Assembly: GCF_000247695.1 (NCBI RefSeq)
Contig: NW_004624785.1
Coordinates: 508,441-572,440, forward strand
Source: Heterocephalus glaber
Taxonomy: Eukaryota > Chordata > Mammalia > Rodentia > Bathyergidae
Length of the DNA: 64,000 bases
Reading direction: 5' to 3'
Position 1 is the first letter of the stretch. Every line of letters starts with the position of its first letter. Position numbers and translations under genes: made by a program. Positions 1 through 12,135 of the stretch are shown here, in pieces. The notes beneath the pieces were generated by a model, which was not told where the DNA came from, ran no database searches, and saw nothing but the letters and a program-made list of their open reading frames with translations.

Positions 1-113
1 CCCACAGATGGTAGATTGATAAACCTCCACTGTGTTAATTCCCATATGGGAAATTCAGGAAGGAAAATGATCAATATATTCAGGGCCACTATAGAAATGA
101 CCCATGAAAACTT

Positions 114-187
114 CTCTCTCTCTGTCTCTCTTTGTCTGTCTCTTTGTCTGTCTCCGTCTCTGCCTCTCTTCTCTGTCTCTCTCTCTG
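114..187. repeat. CT-rich simple repeat, (CTCTGT)n-like
   Basis: Imperfect CTCTCTGT and CTTTGTCTGTCT units next to the B1/ID copies. Confidence 0.85.
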
Positions 188-250
188 CAATCCTTCCGCC
201 TCAGCAGCTGGGATTACAGGCATGCATCACCATACCTGGATTATGCCTCT
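188..250 (-). repeat. B1/7SL-like SINE fragment
   Basis: The plus strand reads CCTCAGCAGCTGGGATTACA GGC..., the complement of the left part of a 7SL-derived SINE. It sits immediately right of a (CTCTGT)n tract. Confidence 0.7.
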
Positions 251-290
251 TTTTTGTTTTTTTTTTAATTTGTTTGTTTGTTTTGTTTTT

Positions 291-363
291 GGTACTGGGG
301 ATCGAACCCAGGACCTTGTGCTTGTGAGGCAGGCATGGAGCCACTGAGCTAAATCCCTGGCCC
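291..363 (-). repeat. ID-like SINE (tRNA-Ala derived)
   Basis: On the minus strand it reads GGCCAGGGATTTAGCTCAGT (A box) and GGGTTCGATCCCC (B box) with a T-rich stretch on its plus-strand left side as the tail. It adjoins a B1-like fragment at 188-250. Confidence 0.9.
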
Positions 364-880
364 CACTTTTTTCTTTTTTAAACTTTGCCTCTAATTCTTA
401 TTTGCCCATTTCTTGTTGACTTTTCTACTTAATTTTCTCTCTCTTTTTCTCTCTGGCTTTACCCATCTCTTCCTCACTTTTTTCTCTCATTGGTCTCTCT
501 CCTGCATCTCCTTTTTCTCTATTTCCTCTTTTTGTTTTTGTCCCCTTTTATACCTCTTTTATCTTGAACTTTCCACCACCCTGTCTTCCTGGCTTTTCAT
601 TTGAGGATGCTTTTACTTTCCACCAGTAGAGGGAGACATCACTGTTTGTTTTCTCTCTTAGAATTTGTTCTGTGCAAACATTCCAACTAACACTAAGAAG
701 TGTTAGATATGTTTTATCTGATCAGTTATATAATCATAAGGAAAAACATCCTAACACCCAGACTTTTTTGACCGTGACAGTCCATCTACTATGAACAGTA
801 AATTGAGAAATTCATGTATTCATTCCAAAGATAGTCCATATTTATCAATTAGAGTTGAGTCATATGAACTTGCCAGTTTT

Positions 881-971
881 CTCTTCTTTTTTTTTTTGGT
901 ATTGGGGATCGAACTTGGGACCTTGTGCTTGCGAGGCAGGTGGTGGAACCATTGAGCTAAATCCCAGGCCC
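881..971 (-). repeat. ID-like SINE with 16-bp target duplication
   Basis: Full-length copy with T-run tail on the plus strand, B box complement GGGGATCGAACTTGGG and A box complement TTGAGCTAAATCC. Flanked by TGAACTTGCCAGTTTT at 865-880 and 972-987 with no mismatch, indicating a fairly recent insertion. Confidence 0.96.
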
Positions 972-1334
972 TGAACTTGCCAGTTTTTAAGGTCAAATAT
1001 TGGTCAAATGCTGAATAGAACAGAAGAGGAGATTTATCTCTAGCGAGAGCTTTCTTCTGAACACACCTGAAATGCTGTCTGAAGTGCTGGAGTTTGCTGT
1101 ACTTGCAGTAAGTTACCATGATGGCTGATTTACTGCCCAAATGAAGAGTTGGCATTTAACTTGCAAAGAAGTTTATGGCTTCAAATGTTCAGCTGCCACA
1201 CACATTAGTGCTTAATGTTACAATTTAAAAATGCTATAAAGATCAGTTACTTTTCATTTCTGTAGATTTTCAAATAAAATTTCTCCTCTTGGAATACATT
1301 TTATTTCATCCCAGCTGACTTCTTATCTAAAGTA

Positions 1335-2600
1335 AACCTAGTGAATACATCAAAACTAGGTGGCATTACAATCCCAGACTTGAAGTTATACTACAAAGCT
1401 ACAGTGATTAAAACAGCACAGTATGGGCACAAAAACAGGCATGTGGATCAATGCAACAGAATAGAGGAAGCAGAAACAACCCAAGGCACATTCAGCTATT
1501 TGATCTTTGATAAAGGGGCCAAAAACATATACTGGAGGAAAGACACCCTCTTTAATAAGTAGTGCTGGGAAAACTGGATATCCACGTGGAGAAGATTGAG
1601 TCTAGACATATTTCACTATTTACTAAACTAAAATAAAAAATGGATCAATGATGTGTTAAAACAGAAATACTTAATCTGCTGGAAGGTAAAGGAGGTAAAA
1701 CTCTTGAAGTATAGGCAAGGATTATCTGAACAGAATCCAAATGGCTCCTGAAATAATACTGAGAATCAACAAATGGAATCATGTCATATTAAAAACTTCT
1801 ATACAGCAAAGGAAACAACCAACAGAGTGAAGAGACAATCTACGGAATGGGAAAAACTTTTTTGAAAGCTATTCCTTGGACAGAGGATTAACATTAAGCA
1901 TATATAAGGAACCAAAAAAATTAGATCCTCCCCAAAAAACAACAAAAAATGGGCAATTGAAATGTAGACACTTCTCAGAAAGAAGTAGAAATGGCCAATA
2001 AATACATGAATGAAAAAATACTCATCATTGCTGGCTATCAGAGAAATTCAAATTAAAACTTTACTGAGATAGCATCTTACCCCAGAAAGAATGGCTATCA
2101 TCAAAAAATCTAATAATAACAAATGCTGGCAAGGATATGTGGGGAAAAGAAACTCTTTTAGATTATTGGTGGGAATGTAAACTAGTACAACCACTATGGA
2201 AATCAATGTAGAGATTCTTCAACAAACTAAAAATAGAAATTCCACTTGACTCAGCTATCCCCTAGAGTTAAAATTATCATGTTACAGGGATACATGCATA
2301 GCCATGTTTATAACACCACAATTTATAATAGCTAGATTGTGGAAACAGTGCATATGTCTATCAACAGATGAATGGATAAGGAAAATGTGGTATTTATACA
2401 CAACTGAGTATTACTATGCCATAAAGAAAGATAAACTTGAGGTATTCGTAGGTAAATGGATGCAACTTGAGAACATAATTTTAGATGTGAAATAAGTCAG
2501 ATACACAAGCTTAAATACTGCATGGTTTCTTATATGAGAAAAACATGTATACACACACACATATACACACACACACACACATATATAACAAATAAAGAGC
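1335..2600 (+). mobile_element. L1 3' fragment (ORF2 C-terminal region)
   Basis: Decayed ORF2 sequence begins with [20 protein letters not shown] and continues through the region read as CFDKGAKN-type sequence to the conserved end (STDEWIRKMWYLYTTEYYYA) at about 2370-2430. Stop codons and indels are frequent. The right end merges into an (AC)n/(AT)n microsatellite at 2549-2586. Left limit approximate. Confidence 0.88.
2547..2587. repeat. (AC)n/(AT)n microsatellite
   Basis: Alternating ACACAC and ATATAC units at the decayed 3' end of an L1. Confidence 0.9.
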
Positions 2601-3284
2601 AACAAAGGAGAGAAATAAATAGAAAGTAAGGACAAGTTCATATACTTCCCCAAATTACCTATTCCATTTTTTCAAAAATATTTTAATATACTGTATATGT
2701 TGATTTGTTTCACTTATACTAATAGTATCTTAATTTGTTGAAAAGAAAGTTTTGTGTTATTAACTGTTTCTAATTTGTAAGAATCTTTTTGGTCTATGTC
2801 TTGCACTCTGAGCAACTACTTTGAAGATGATACACAGTGTATTAACTATTATAATTCTCTTATTATTTTGCTGTGAAATTTTATTTTTTCATAAAATAAA
2901 AAAAATGCTGCTAAAAGCAAAGCTAGGAGTGTTCTAGGTGGTCTATATAAATGAAATAAATTACATCTTTTGCTCCAATTCTGTCAAAAGTATTTGGGCT
3001 GGGCATGGTTTTGGCAGCAAATCCTTGTCCTGGGTTCTTATGAACGCTCACTTATAATTGCAAGAATGCCATAAATCTCTTTATAAAGTTCACTGGAAAC
3101 ACACATGCAGGTTAGGAGGGCTGCTTTTTTGTATTACTTTAGTTAACATTATTATTTTAGTTTGCTTAACTTATTTTCCCATGAGATATTTGATTTTTCA
3201 GATTATGCATGGAAAGTTCTGCAATACTTATTTAAAAATCAGGCAACTGATGGCTTAGTCTTGTTTAGACACTGGATTAAGGGG

Positions 3285-3656
3285 TGTGTTAGCTTTACAT
3301 TATTGTGAAAAAAATATCTGAGATACTCAATTTAAAGAGGAAAGGTTTACTTTGGCTTATGGTTTCAGAAGTTTCAGTCCATGGTAACTTGGCCCTGTTG
3401 CTTTGGGGTGGTGTAGTATGTTGTGGTGAAAGTGCAGGGTAGAGGAGGCCTGTTTGCCTCATGGCAGCTAGGATACATAGAGAAAGGGGTTGGGGGTTCC
3501 AATATCCCCTTCAAGAGCATGTCCCCAGTGACCCAACTTCCTCCAACTAGGCTCTACCTCTTAAAGGTTTCATCACCTCCCAATAGTGCCAAGAGCTGGA
3601 GACCAGGTCTTCAACCTATGGGTCTCTGGGGGATGCTTCAGGTCCAAATCATAGCA
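3285..3656 (-). mobile_element. Solo LTR of the MaLR (ERVL-related) type
   Basis: A 372-bp element on the minus strand, beginning TGCTATGATTTGGACC and ending GCTAACACA. It is flanked by a perfect 5-bp target duplication AGGGG (3280-3284 and 3657-3661). Internal wording (TCCTTTAAG-like 3' part, GTCACTGGGGACATG) is that of MaLR LTRs. No internal retroviral sequence adjoins it, so it is a solo LTR. Confidence 0.88.
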
Positions 3657-4340
3657 AGGGGAATATAATAATATTAGATTAAGTAAACATACTATTATTT
3701 TCCTTAAAATTCTGATAAATATGTATTATGTTACTATCTTTGCATTTAGAACATTATCCCAAAGGATCTTTGTAGCTATAGGTGCCAAATAGATGACTGA
3801 TGCTATCCAGAAGTTACATTTTTAGCAGTCGAATGAGTTACACATACTAAAAGCTTGACTATAAATGGATACATACATTGTCATAGAAAGAACTTCAATG
3901 TTAGGTAATAATAAAAGCCAATATTGAGAAAAATAGGAATAATGAAAATAAAATCTTCAACTAGCACTGGGGTTATCTGCACATAATTCCAGTTTGGCTC
4001 CTCAGAATTTCATAAGGTTCAAGTGACAAAAGCTGTATCATCTTGAGTTATACTCACCATTTAAATGTTTTAGATGTCACTTCATTATTTCTTTGACATC
4101 TTCTCCTTCAGAATTTACAGTAGATAGAAGATTGTTTACATACTAAAAATCCTACCACCATCCCCAGGTGAAGTGAGATGGTAACTTATCAGTGACTTTC
4201 TCCATTTCTGAGAAAACAGACCTCAGTGAGCACTCAATTTTCTGTCAATATTAATCTAATTTTTCTGACCAAAAATATTAGGGTATTTATTTAAGACTTA
4301 CAAAGCTTTACCTCTAATTTCTAAAATACTGCATATTGTC

Positions 4341-4490
4341 TGGTATGATGGTGCATGCCTGTAATCCCAGCACTCAGGAGAATGAGGCAGGAGGATTGCT
4401 CTGAGTTTGAGGCCAGCCTGGGCTACATAGTGAGTTCGAGGCCAGCCTAAACTACATACCAAGACTCTTGTCACAAACAATCAAAAAAGA
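4341..4490 (+). repeat. B1-like (7SL-derived) SINE
   Basis: Contains GGTGCATGCCTGTAATCCCA, the GAGGCAGGAGGATTGC stretch and GAGGCCAGCCTGGGCTACAT, followed by a second GAGTTCGAGGCCAGCC unit, i.e. an internal duplication as in some rodent B1 relatives. The tail is short and A-rich. Confidence 0.9.
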
Positions 4491-5754
4491 TTAAATTGCT
4501 GTATATTTTTTCAGGAGCACTTTTCCTGTCATACAAAAGATGATTTCTTCATTTGGACATTGGTCCTAAAATAAAATGATAGGCAAAAATTTGGCCAAAG
4601 ATACCTCGGACCTCTTTCCCTCCATTTTCTCTTCCCTCTGCAAATGAACATGCTGAGTCTAAAGCTAAATGTGAATGTTTCCAATGTTCCTCCCTTAAAG
4701 TAAGCACCAGAAAAGGTATGGAATCAGAAGAATCATATGGTTAATTCAATGTTTATCATTGGGAAACTGTGTAGGAAAAATGTGTGTCTGAAGAGCATGA
4801 CAATATCTGCTCCAACATGTCCTCTAGTCATAGAGAAAAGGCTTCTATGTCCAGTAAAGATAGATAAGTGACACTGGACCACCTTTTCTTCTGCATATAG
4901 GGGAGTAGACAAAACTGGTCAAAACACTGGAGGCAAATGGTGCCATGTAGTGCACAACAGCCAATGCAAGATTACAAACCCTTATAGAAGGGAATCTTAT
5001 AAGGTGAATCCCATTGCCAACCAGTTCTTTTCTTGGTGAAAATTTCTCAACTATAGCATAGAGTTAAAGAGTCTAATAAGGCCATGGGAGTTTTGCTGAG
5101 TGAAAAACCCCCCCAAAAACAGAGATTAAGGCACAAGGAAGCCAAAGTGGCTAAATCTGTAGGGAAGGCTATTGGAAAAGAGGATACTGTTAAGAGGGAG
5201 GACTTTGTTGGGAAATCTTGTTGGGAGTCCCCCACATGTCTGTAGGAAATGGCTATGCTGTGCATGTGAAGATGGGAACATTTTACCCCATGGATTATGA
5301 GATCACAGCTGTTCTGAGGGGTGAGAGAGAAATAGAAATACTAGAGGTTGAGAGAAGTAGTGCAGGGGGATATTGATTTCATTAACATCTTGAACACTTT
5401 GTCAACATCCTTAGCATCCAACTAAGGCATTAGAAAAGCTATGCCTTAGGAGGGAGAATCATGCCCTTAAGTAAGACTTATTCTAACAAAGCCTAAAACC
5501 AAACCCTGACAAGATCTTCAGAGCTTACATAATTTGTAGGTTGAATTCCTCCAAAATTAGAGGGGTCTGATAAACACCTTGAACTTTCCATAAATGTATA
5601 ATAATTAAATATAATACAAGCCAACAGAAGTTCACAGTGACAAGCCAGTCATTGAACTTCCTCAATACTTGGAGGAAGACAATGAAATACAGAGTCTCTA
5701 TATTATATTATTTAAACTGTTCAGTGTTTAATAAAATATCAGTAGATGTAAAAA

Positions 5755-6180
5755 GAAATGAGAGTATGTGATAACATTAAATAAAAATTTTAGAACTAAA
5801 AAGTATAATAACTGAAATGAAAAATCCTACAGATGAGCTTAACAAAAGATTGGAGGCGGCAGAAGAAAGAATCAGTAAACATCAAGATATATCAAAAGAA
5901 ATTAATTATCCAATTCAAAGAAAGAGAGGGGGAGAGCAGAGAGGGGGTGGAGAGAGAGATTGAAAGAAAAATGTGCAGAGCCTCAGAGACATCCTTGGGG
6001 CAAATATCAAATTGTCTAATTTGTATAATTGGGGTTCTAGGGAAAAAGAGGATGGGATTGAGGAAGAATAAAACATAATAGCCAAAAGTTTCACAATTTT
6101 ATTAGAAACAGTAGCTTTCAGACTTAAAGAAATTGAATAAACTCCAAGCAGTGTAATAAAGGACATAACCCTTGAACCAG
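5755..6180 (+). mobile_element. Old L1 ORF1 fragment
   Basis: Resembles decayed L1 ORF1: GAAATGAAAAATCC, then the coding pattern for ...RLEAAEERISKHQD, then a run of GAGA-rich sequence and text resembling the RRM region and TPSSVIKDIT. Much more diverged than the other L1 copies here, so probably an older insertion. Limits approximate. Confidence 0.6.
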
Positions 6181-6589
6181 GTCAATAATTTACTTGGATA
6201 TTGATATATTTCCATGTGAATAAATTGTTTGCCTGATCTTCACTAGACTAGTCTGAAGTGTTGTAAATGGTTTGGATTTGGGGAAGCAAGCAGAGAGAAA
6301 AAGGAATTAACTTAATTTCTTATTGCTTAATACTGTATTTTGTAATAGAGAAGAGACTGACAATGTCTAACAGATACTTGCTGGTTAAGTTGTAGATTAT
6401 GGAGATTTTATACACTCAGTTTCACAGTCTGGTTTTGTGACTATGACAAGTTAGTCATCCTTCTGCAGGGAAAGCCTGTATGGTGTGATGTCTTCAGTCT
6501 TGGGAGAAGCTTCCACGCCACTGCTTTCCATATAAAGACCTCTCCCTGGGGAGACTTTGAAATAGTGACTAATAGGAGCACTTTTCATG

Positions 6590-6790
6590 GAGTTAGAATG
6601 CTCAGGATAAAATTGCAACTCTGCTGCTTGTTAGCAGCACATATGCAACATCCTTGAGTCTCAGTCTCCTCAAAGGGTCATTTATAATACTCACATTGAT
6701 GGTTTTGTAAAGATTAAATGAGATAATAATGTATGTAAAGCATTTAGGCCCATGCCAACCTAAATTTCCATCTCTGTCTTCCTCTGCCCT
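6590..6790 (+). repeat. MIR element
   Basis: CTGCTGCTTGTTAGC, CCTTGAGTCTCAGTCTCCTC and TAAAGATTAAATGAGATAAT are the usual MIR landmarks in order. Confidence 0.75.
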
Positions 6791-7134
6791 ACTCATTTAA
6801 TGAATATTTATTGAAACAAACTACCATAAGAACTATTTTAATCCTGGAGATATATTTCTGAACAAATATAGAAACATTCAATTATTATTATAGCTATTAT
6901 ATTATTATTAAAGTCTGAAGCATTTTCAATAGAGAGTAAAATATCCACCTACATTTGAAATTCATATATTTTACATTTTTCTTTAAATTCCACTTTAAGG
7001 TATAAGGGATTGACATCCGATCTCTTTCTATAAGTAGATTTTTTATTGGGAAGAGAGAGTGAGGATAATGGGTTATGGGGCCAGAAAGGATATGGGGTAA
7101 AATTACACATGGTCAGGTCTCTATAAATCCTTCT

Positions 7135-7290
7135 TTACTGAGGCACAGTATAGAGTAGAGTTAACAGCAGAGACTTTGGGGTCAAATTGCAAAGTTTTCC
7201 TTAAGCAGTTTACTACAGCTCTCTGTGTCTTATCTGGAGATAATATTAATACTTCACAGAGTTGAGAAGGTTAGCTGGAGTTATCAGTGT
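7135..7290 (+). repeat. MIR element
   Basis: GCAGAGACTTTGGGGTC, CTCTCTGTGTCTTATCTGG and GATAATATTAATACTTCACA fit MIR. Confidence 0.6.
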
Positions 7291-8869
7291 ATCAGTCCTA
7301 GACTAGCACATGATGGATCATATGCTACTCTGGTATGGGAAGTGGTAAACACACTCTTTGTGAACACGAATGACTTGGAAAGAATAATGTGGGATGAGAG
7401 AGTTCTGCTTAGCACCAGCCCTGCTGCACATAACTGAAACCTCCTCTCTAGTCCTGTTAGTGTGTAACTTACACCACAGAAGCCCATAAAGATAGAAACT
7501 ATAAAAAAGGTAATTCTGGGTGCTTGAATGATCCATAAATGAATGGTAGAATGAAATATTTTCAGCATGGTGATAAGACAGAATGAGCCAGATAATTATC
7601 TGCCCAACAGGATTTGCAGTAGAAGGTACCCTGGAAGGTCAATGTTCAGATGAAATCCAGTGGTGAAAACCTTTGTCCAACATTGCTGGGAGACGCTCAA
7701 CTCTCCCAGCCTGATATCCCTGGAGTAGAGACTCCTGTCCACCATGAGCCCCAGATGTTGGGTATTTCTTTCTTGGATTGAGTAGGATCTAAATCCCAAG
7801 CCTACCATGTGGTCCTAGTTCTAACCTTGTGGGGTCACAAAGAACCCATCTCATGTTCCTCTGAAGATATGCTAATGTACTTGGGGCATTCCCACCAGTG
7901 GGTATGAGGCTTGGGACCAACAAGATTACTTCCAGCTTTACATGAAGAACCTGGGTTGCTCATAGCAAAGACAGTCTGGTGAGATTAAAAAGTGCAGGGG
8001 CTTCAAGTCAGTTAGACTTTCAAATTTATCTGTTTATGAGCAATTTACTTAATTTATAATTGGTAATGGTTTTTATGTAATCATATGTGTGCTTGGGAAT
8101 TCTTGTGAGAAAAACCCAAGCTACAACCATTTCTAAAATGTAATGAAATTTTCATAAATGCTAAATTGAACAATTAATGAAGTTGACATATTCATGTGTC
8201 TTATAGACATTAAGCATTTATTAATTATAATTTTGCCATTTTCATGTTTTTGATCTTATAATCTTTTTTTCCAGGTCTCAAAATTTTTTGGAGTTCCTGG
8301 AAAAGTGCTGCTGCCTACTGTGTCTAATGGACAAAAAAAACCATGGCCTCTATTGATCCAGGAATTAATTTAACCCTACCAAAGCCATTACTTCCTGAAG
8401 CCATGTTACCATGCCACTGCACCAAAGAAAACTTCCCTCTAGTTCCAAGTTCCACATTCAGGAAAGATGGAGCTTTTTCAGATGTGGCAAAATTGGAGAA
8501 TGGAAGGAATGAAAATAAGAAGACAGGAGCAAGCTGTATTTATATTTGTCTTGGCCTTCACATTACTCAAACTAGAGAGAAAGCAAGACAAATAGTAAAG
8601 AACTTGTCATCTATGCTGAGATACACCTGGCTAGAGGTGCCAGCTCTCTCAGTTGGAGGAGTTACAAGGATTTCACAGAACATTAACAAAGCACAAAATA
8701 CCAATCTCCCCCCTGCAGGGCTTACTGCACATGTTCCTTTTCTCTCACTGAAGTCTTTGGCTACTTCTCTTTCCATCCACATTTACTAATTATTTCTGTT
8801 TTCTGTTTAACCTTTTCAACCCTTCAGTATTCCTTATTTTTATCTATTTAATAATAAAACAATATTGAT

Positions 8870-9400
8870 GTAAGACAGATGAGACATAAGCAATACACAA
8901 GAAAACTTAGATGAAATGAATAAATTCCTAGAAAGACATTGGTACTAAAACTGACCCAAGAAGAAATAGAAAATCTGAATAGACTTATAACAAGCAGAGA
9001 GAGAGAAAATTAGTGATTCAAAAGCTATCTGCAAAGAAAAGTTCAAGATTAGAAGGCTCCACTTGTGAATTCTTTCAACTCCTTAAAAAAGGACTAACAT
9101 GAATTCTTTATAAACTCTTCATAAAACATAAATAGAACAAATACTTCTCAACTCACTGTATAAGGCCAGTATTACCCCCTGATACCAACACCAGACAACG
9201 ACTTTACAAGGAAAGGAAACTACAGACAATATCTCTCAAGAATATGAATGCAAAACTCCTCAATAAAATACTAGCAGATGGAATCCAGCAACATACAAAA
9301 ATGATTATATATCATATAAGCAGGTGAGATTTATCCCAGAAATGCAAAAAATATGAGACAAATAAGAAAAGTAATGAACAATCAGACTCTCAGGAAAATT
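8870..9400 (+). mobile_element. Old L1 ORF2 fragment (reverse-transcriptase start)
   Basis: Degenerate L1 ORF2 sequence equivalent to the region between the endonuclease and reverse-transcriptase domains, including a stretch corresponding to the DNA for ...NAKLLNKILADGIQQ and ...GEIYPRNAKNMRQ. Several stops and deletions. Confidence 0.75.
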
Positions 9401-9844
9401 CTGATATGCAGGCCAGACGGAAGCACACCTTGGGTCTTATGGCGTGTGCTAACTTACTCAGTTTGGGGTCTATTGAACAGGATGGGGTAGGAGAAGTTAG
9501 AATAGCCTAGGGTCACAATTTGCCCTCTTCTAGGAGGACCAGGGGGGCTCTCTCCTGTGTAGGGACAGAGATATCCTCCTGACATATTGACTGAGCTGCA
9601 AAGAAGAGTCACAGGTGGCTCGGAGCTGGAAGACGCTTTACACACGAGCTAACCTCAGCTCCTCTTTTGCAGAAGGACACTGAGGACCAGAGAGGCAGAG
9701 TGACTTGCTATTTGTAAGGGAGCTCCTGGTAGGAGCCTGGCTCCCATCTCTGGCTCTCACCCTCACTCCAATCATGTCCATTGTTGTCCAGTTGTTCAGA
9801 GAGAATATAATTGCTCTGGCTGATCTTGCCACACACAGACATCA

Positions 9845-10060
9845 GAGAGATGATAGTAAATAACACTTATATAGAACTTATCCTGTGCTAGGCAAAGCTT
9901 GAAGTGCTATACTTGTGTTAACTCACTTATTTCTCATGGAAACCCTACCAGGTAAGTATGTCAATGTTCCCATTTTATGGATGAAAACACTGAGGCAGAG
10001 AGAGGTTAAAAACTTGTCAAGGTCACTCATCTAGGAAGTGGCGGCAGTCTGGTTTATGTA
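9845..10060 (+). repeat. MIR element
   Basis: Well-preserved order: TAACACTTATATAGAACTTA, TGTGCTAGGC, TTAACTCACTTATTTCTCAT, CCATTTTATGGATGAAAACA, CTGAGGCAGAGAGAGGTTAA and GGTCACTCATCTAGGAAGTG. Confidence 0.88.
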
Positions 10061-10974
10061 CTATTAGTTCCTGTCCCTTTTTTCCTTTTCAGGAGACAGC
10101 TAAGGAAGGCAGCTTAGAGCAGACTGCTGGCTGATTCTACAGTGCCCACCATGTGGAACATATGTCTCTGTACAGCTTTTGTCACTGGCTGGGACATTCA
10201 GGGTTAGGGACCTGATTCTACAGTGCTGTGCCATTACTGAATCTGGAGCAGTGCTCATAGGTGTCTGAATCCCAGGATTTTCAGATTTCTGAAAGTTTTG
10301 TCTCTGACAAGGAAAAGGTAGACCATGGCACTCACTGACAGAAGGCTTCTTTATTTTGGGTCTATAGGCTTTAGGGACAGAGCCTGATCCTGACATTATG
10401 TGCAAAATGATGTGTGTCAGAGTTCACAGGGGAGGAGATTTCATTAGGACAGAAATGTCGCTGTGCGGCATGGCTCCTGTGATGGACCTGGTTCTGCTTG
10501 TTCTTTTCTATCCACGGAACTTTCCATGGCTTTTCCTAGAAGCTCCTCAGGGAGACCTGAGCAGAGTGGTTGAAGCTCCTGTCTTCTGGATGTGCGGGTG
10601 TTGAGGAGGCTGTGCACCTATACTCAGGTGTGCAAGCGTGGGGCACAGTCTGAGTGCACCGTCAGTCTGAGTGGGTGTTCAGGGCCACAGGCTCTCCTTC
10701 AGGCCCCATCACAACTCACAACACTGGGTCAGCTCTAATGAGGCTCCAGGTCAGGGTCCAGGTCAGTTCTCCAGCCTCCCTCCCTTTTCTGCTGGCACTC
10801 TGCAGGTGTGAACATCACACACAGCTCTCTCCCTAGTGACCCACATCTATTCTCATCTCCAGATGCAGTGGGGAATGGAGGGCAGGGAGTGTGAGTCTTC
10901 ATGCTCTTGGCCTCATGCTTCCTGGAGCAGCACCCATACATCTCGGTGAGCAGACGCCTTAAAACAGACCTGTA

Positions 10975-11085
10975 GGGCCAGGGATTTAGCTCAGTGGTTC
11001 TGTTGCCTGCCTCACAAGCACAAGGACCCGAGTTCAATCCCTGCTACCCAAAACAAACAAACAAAAACAAACAAACAAAAAACCC
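10975..11085 (+). repeat. ID-like SINE
   Basis: Plus-strand copy: GGGATTTAGCTCAGTGGTTC (A box), GAGTTCAATCCCTGC (B box), then a CAAA-rich tail. Target duplication CAGACCTGTA at 10965-10974 and 11086-11095. Confidence 0.95.
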
Positions 11086-11934
11086 CAGACCTGTACCCTG
11101 AATGGAGCTTCAGGAGGTTGGCAGCTGCAGCTGGTTCACTATCACAAGCTGCCTCTTTGCCTTCACAGGGGCCTCTTTACAGTGTGATGGTATCCAAGTC
11201 CTGGGCCATCATGGTTACTGGCTGCTTGGGTGGTGGCTTTCCCATTGGGATAGCAACTTCACCCTAACCATTTCTGTCATGCCAGCACACTCAGTGGCCT
11301 GCCCTTCACCAGAGTCACCATGCAGCTCTGGACTGCAGTGGTGCAGCAGTGAGTTTGGTGAATCTGGCTATCATAGAGGCACACAGTAGGCGATCAATCA
11401 GTTTGTTGAGTTAGTGAATTATGTCTCATCCCATCTTGACCTGAAGTAGCTTGCTGGTGACAGCATCTTCAAAGTGGCCTTTGCTTATTTTTCAAATGTA
11501 CAGAACATGCAGAACATGTATGAGATTAGTGCCAGGTGAGTTGTAGAGTGAGACTAACAAGTCCATTGGTGTTGACAAAGCCTGTTGCCAAGAGTGGTCT
11601 CTTCCAATGAAGGTTCCTAATGCTTCCTTCAGTATCTGTTAACATGTTGTCTCCTGGCTGTCTACCCCTTGAGGGTGTGTGGGAGGGCGCTGTTCCTTGT
11701 TAACCTCATGGCACAGGGCTCTAGTCTAGTCCTCAGCACATAGCAGGAAGCTGGCAGAGCTGCTGGACCAATGGGAGGTGGCATGTGTGCAAACATATGC
11801 CCGAGTTAGAGATGTGATCGAGGTATTCCCTGGTCAGTATTTGGGGAACTGTTGGTCCAGGGTCTTCCTTGTGCACCTGCAGATGGCTGAGGCAGGCTTC
11901 TGAGCATGAGTGTCTATAATTCTCGTGCACTTGT

Positions 11935-12135
11935 AGGAGTACAGTGTATGAAGTCAGAGTCATCAGACTTTAGTTTTCAATTAGTGGCTGTGTTCCCTTG
12001 GGTAGGTGATCAAGGTCCCCCAGCTTGAAAAAGAGTAGGCAACAATGTCCCATGTTGGTTAGGATTAAATGGGATATGGATCATCAAGCACCTTGAACGT
12101 AGTTGGTGTTCAATAAATATCATTCCCTTTCCTGT
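11935..12135 (+). repeat. MIR element
   Basis: GAAGTCAGAGTCATCAGACT, TGTTGGTTAGGATTAAATGG and GGTGTTCAATAAATATCATT resemble the distal MIR half. Confidence 0.65.

Noticed and set aside
2414..2653. Minus-strand frame with a CVCVCVYVCVYTC segment as a cysteine-rich peptide
   Set aside because: It is the translation of the (AC)n microsatellite beside an L1 end.
10975..11047. A functional tRNA-Ala gene
   Set aside because: The A and B boxes are tRNA-like, but the cloverleaf is not fully paired, an A-rich tail follows, and target duplications flank it; it is a SINE.
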